Shown: positions 5,933-7,362 of the stretch, piece after piece
How the letters are laid out: every line of letters begins with the position of its first letter
Position numbering within the stretch: the first letter of the stretch is position 1
Assembly (NCBI GenBank): GCA_003669255.1
Contig: QWPO01000195.1
Location: 1 to 7,362 of the forward strand
DNA length: 7,362 nucleotides
Source: Planctomycetota bacterium
GTDB lineage: Bacteria; Planctomycetota; Planctomycetia; Pirellulales; UBA1268
Reading direction: 5' to 3'
Program-made: the position numbers and the translations under genes
The notes under the pieces: model-generated
Database searches by the model: none
Seen by the model: the letters and a program-made list of their open reading frames with translations, nothing else
What the model was told of the DNA's origin: nothing

Positions 5933-6487
5933 ATGAACAGCCATCGTCGACACCTGCTTCTCCGCCAGGCGGCGGGTTACATCGAACTCGGCGAACTCCT
6001 CACCGACGGCGATGGCCCCCTGCCGGAAAACGCCTGCAAACTCCTCCGTCGGGCACTGGTCACACTGGCTGAGCTGCCCGACCCGAGCCGCTCTGGGACG
6101 GTGGCCAGCCTGCTCGAAGGCCGGGCTCTGCGGGCTTTGGGCAACTTGGCGGCGGCCGTCGTGCCGCTCCAGCGCGTGGCCGAGTCTGCCCCCGAGCAAC
6201 TCGAGGCCTGGCTGGGGCTCGGCTGGTGCTACAAGCGGCTGGGGAGGCTTGGCGACGCCATCACGGCCCTGCGAACCGGCCTGGAGGCCGCGCCCAGTCA
6301 ACCGCTCCTCCTCTATAACCTTGCCTGCTACCACTCGCTCGCAGGCGACGTGACGGCGGCAGTCGACCATCTCACCAAAGCGATCTCGATCGACGATCAG
6401 TTCCGCGACCTCACCGGCGCGGAGCGCGACTTCGATCCGATCCGGAGCGATCCGCGGTTCGTCGCCGTGACGCATGTGGTGGTGTGA
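5933..6487 (+). CDS. TPR-repeat protein
   Basis: A 184-aa soluble protein built of tetratricopeptide repeats, which form a helical scaffold for protein-protein contacts. The partner is unknown. After a basic start (MNSHRRHLLLRQAAGYIELG) come helical repeats at about 55-88 (LLEGRALRALGNLAAAVVPL), 89-122 (AWLGLGWCYKRLGRLGDAIT, with ALRTGLEAAP) and 123-156 (LLYNLACYHSLAGDVTAAVD). It ends in ERDFDPIRSDPRFVAV (164-179), a tail common after TPR arrays. No signal peptide or membrane segment is visible. I choose ATG 5933 because AGGG lies 9 nt upstream and the protein-like sequence begins there; the open frame runs back to an ATG at 5831 without convincing sequence. It is divergent from the membrane protein gene, and the AroE-like gene follows after 69 nt in the same frame, so the two may form an operon. 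Confidence 0.85.
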   Translation: MNSHRRHLLLRQAAGYIELGELLTDGDGPLPENACKLLRRALVTLAELPDPSRSGTVASLLEGRALRALGNLAAAVVPLQRVAESAPEQLEAWLGLGWCYKRLGRLGDAITALRTGLEAAPSQPLLLYNLACYHSLAGDVTAAVDHLTKAISIDDQFRDLTGAERDFDPIRSDPRFVAVTHVVV

Positions 6488-6556
6488 CCGACGACCGCCA
6501 GCACGCCCCCGCGGCGATGCCCGCCAGGTGACTGCCGCCTTGAGGACGGTTCCCGG

Positions 6557-7362
6557 ATGACGAGTTCCGCCCTCCAGGACATCATCACCCTGCTCGGCTG
6601 CCCGGCCGCCGGCAATCCGGCCCAGTATCTCTTTGAGCGGGCCATCGATGCGGCAGACCTTGACTGGCGATTCGTCACCTGCGACGTCGCCGAGGCCGAC
6701 GTCGCCGAGGCCATCGCGGGCGCACGGGCACTCGGCTTCCGCGGCTGCCTGCTCTCCGGCCGGCTTCGTGTTGCCGCCATGGCTCACGTCGCCACCATCA
6801 GCCCGTCCGCTGCGTTCGCCGGCGCCATCAGCCTGATCGAGCGACGCCCCGACGGCCTCGCGGGCCACATGACCGACGGCCGCGGCATCGTGGAGGCGGT
6901 GCGGGCCCACGCCGATCCGGCCGGTAAAACCGTGCTGGTCGTCGGTGCCGATGCCTGCGGCCGGGCGACGGCCCTCGAGTTTGCCCTCGCCGGTGCCACG
7001 GCGATCCTCGTGGCCGATCCCGACGTGGCCGCCGCCGTCGGCCTCGTTGAGGCGCTCGCCGCCGTGCATGGCACGCAGGCCTCCACGATCGAGTGGGCCG
7101 CGCCGTTGGCCGTGCCCGATCACGTCGGCATCGTCGCGGTCTGCCCGCTCCCGTCAGTCCGCTTTTCGCTCGAGGCGTTGCGGCCCGACCTGGTGGTGGC
7201 CGACGCCGTCCTCTCAGGCCAGTTGTCGGCGGCGGCCGCCCAGGCCGCCGACCGGGGCTGCTGCGTGGTCGATGGAATCGAGATCCACGCAGCCCAGACG
7301 GCGATCGATTTTCACTCGCTCTCCGGCATCGAGCCCGATGCCGAGATGCTCCGCGAAGCGCT
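6557..7362 (+). CDS. Shikimate dehydrogenase-like protein with altered active site (runs off right edge)
   Basis: 268 complete codons are visible and the 3' end is missing. The fold reads as AroE: an N-terminal substrate domain (LLGCPAAGNPAQYLFERAID, residues 12-31), GHMTDGRGIVEAV (103-115), the Rossmann strand GKTVLVVGADACGRATALEF (123-142), DLVVADAV (211-218) and the C-terminal DGIEIHAAQTAIDF (239-252). AroE normally reduces 3-dehydroshikimate with NADPH. Here the NVTIPHK motif is CLLSGRLR (64-71), so the catalytic Lys position is Arg71. The AVNT Asn position is Ser92 and the NTD Asn is Met105, although Asp107 and Gln247 remain. The nucleotide loop GAGGAA is GADACG (130-135). A divergent paralogue with lost or changed activity is likely; true AroE activity is doubtful. 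GAGG lies 11 nt before ATG 6557. It probably shares a transcript with the TPR gene. Confidence 0.8.
   Translation, partial: MTSSALQDIITLLGCPAAGNPAQYLFERAIDAADLDWRFVTCDVAEADVAEAIAGARALGFRGCLLSGRLRVAAMAHVATISPSAAFAGAISLIERRPDGLAGHMTDGRGIVEAVRAHADPAGKTVLVVGADACGRATALEFALAGATAILVADPDVAAAVGLVEALAAVHGTQASTIEWAAPLAVPDHVGIVAVCPLPSVRFSLEALRPDLVVADAVLSGQLSAAAAQAADRGCCVVDGIEIHAAQTAIDFHSLSGIEPDAEMLREA
6683..6712 (+). repeat. Perfect 15-bp tandem duplication inside the AroE-like gene
   Basis: GACGTCGCCGAGGCC occurs twice head to tail (6683-6697 and 6698-6712) and encodes DVAEA twice (residues 43-52). It keeps the reading frame. Compared with the AroE pattern I remember, this region has normal length, so it need not be a recent insertion. 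Confidence 0.7.

Noticed and set aside
5075..7123. 682-aa open frame on the minus strand
   Set aside because: It lies antisense to the TPR and AroE-like genes and overlaps the membrane protein gene in another frame. Its Arg/Gly/His-rich composition is typical of a shadow frame in GC-rich DNA, and I recognise no domain.

Overview
The window is GC-rich (strong G/C preference at third codon positions) and looks like a chromosomal piece of a planctomycete, probably of the Pirellulales type. That assignment is inference. It rests on the gene order hpf-ptsN-ptsH-ptsI-rng, on a large membrane protein with the N-terminal signature I associate with planctomycete proteins (MRLTVRTLLAW..., then DPNTAAEFLDN...), and on an AroE-like protein resembling planctomycete AroE (GNPAQY in place of SLSP). 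No mobile element, CRISPR array, tRNA or rRNA is visible.

Layout. Minus strand, transcribed from right to left: a 758-aa single-pass membrane protein of unknown function (5715 to 3439); then a five-gene cluster made of hpf (short ribosome hibernation factor, 3335-3015), ptsN (EIIA of the Ntr/Fru family, 2969-2493), ptsH (HPr, 2491-2147), ptsI (Enzyme I, 1958-219) and the first 57 codons of an RNase E/G gene (173 to beyond the left edge). Plus strand, diverging from the membrane protein gene: a 184-aa TPR protein (5933-6487) and a shikimate-dehydrogenase-like gene (6557 to beyond the right edge) in which several residues of the substrate and NADP sites are replaced.

Function. PEP phosphorylates Enzyme I on His190, the phosphate passes to HPr His40 and then to PtsN His69. 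No sugar-specific EIIB/EIIC permease is present, so this looks like a regulatory PTS (PTS-Ntr type). Its genes sit with a ribosome hibernation factor and an RNA-degrading enzyme, so the cluster may couple energy and carbon status to translation shutdown and RNA turnover; that coupling is inference.

Non-coding structure. A perfect 8-bp GC hairpin lies between ptsI and the ribosome binding site of rng. The 188-nt ptsH-ptsI gap holds two hairpins. The 103-nt gap before hpf holds an inverted repeat overlapping a possible extended -10 promoter. The roughly 217-nt divergent region (5716-5932) holds two long inverted repeats, one of them enclosing a T7 run. I see no complete new system here. The strongest leads are the altered AroE-like protein, the PTS/hibernation/RNase cluster and the unnamed membrane protein.
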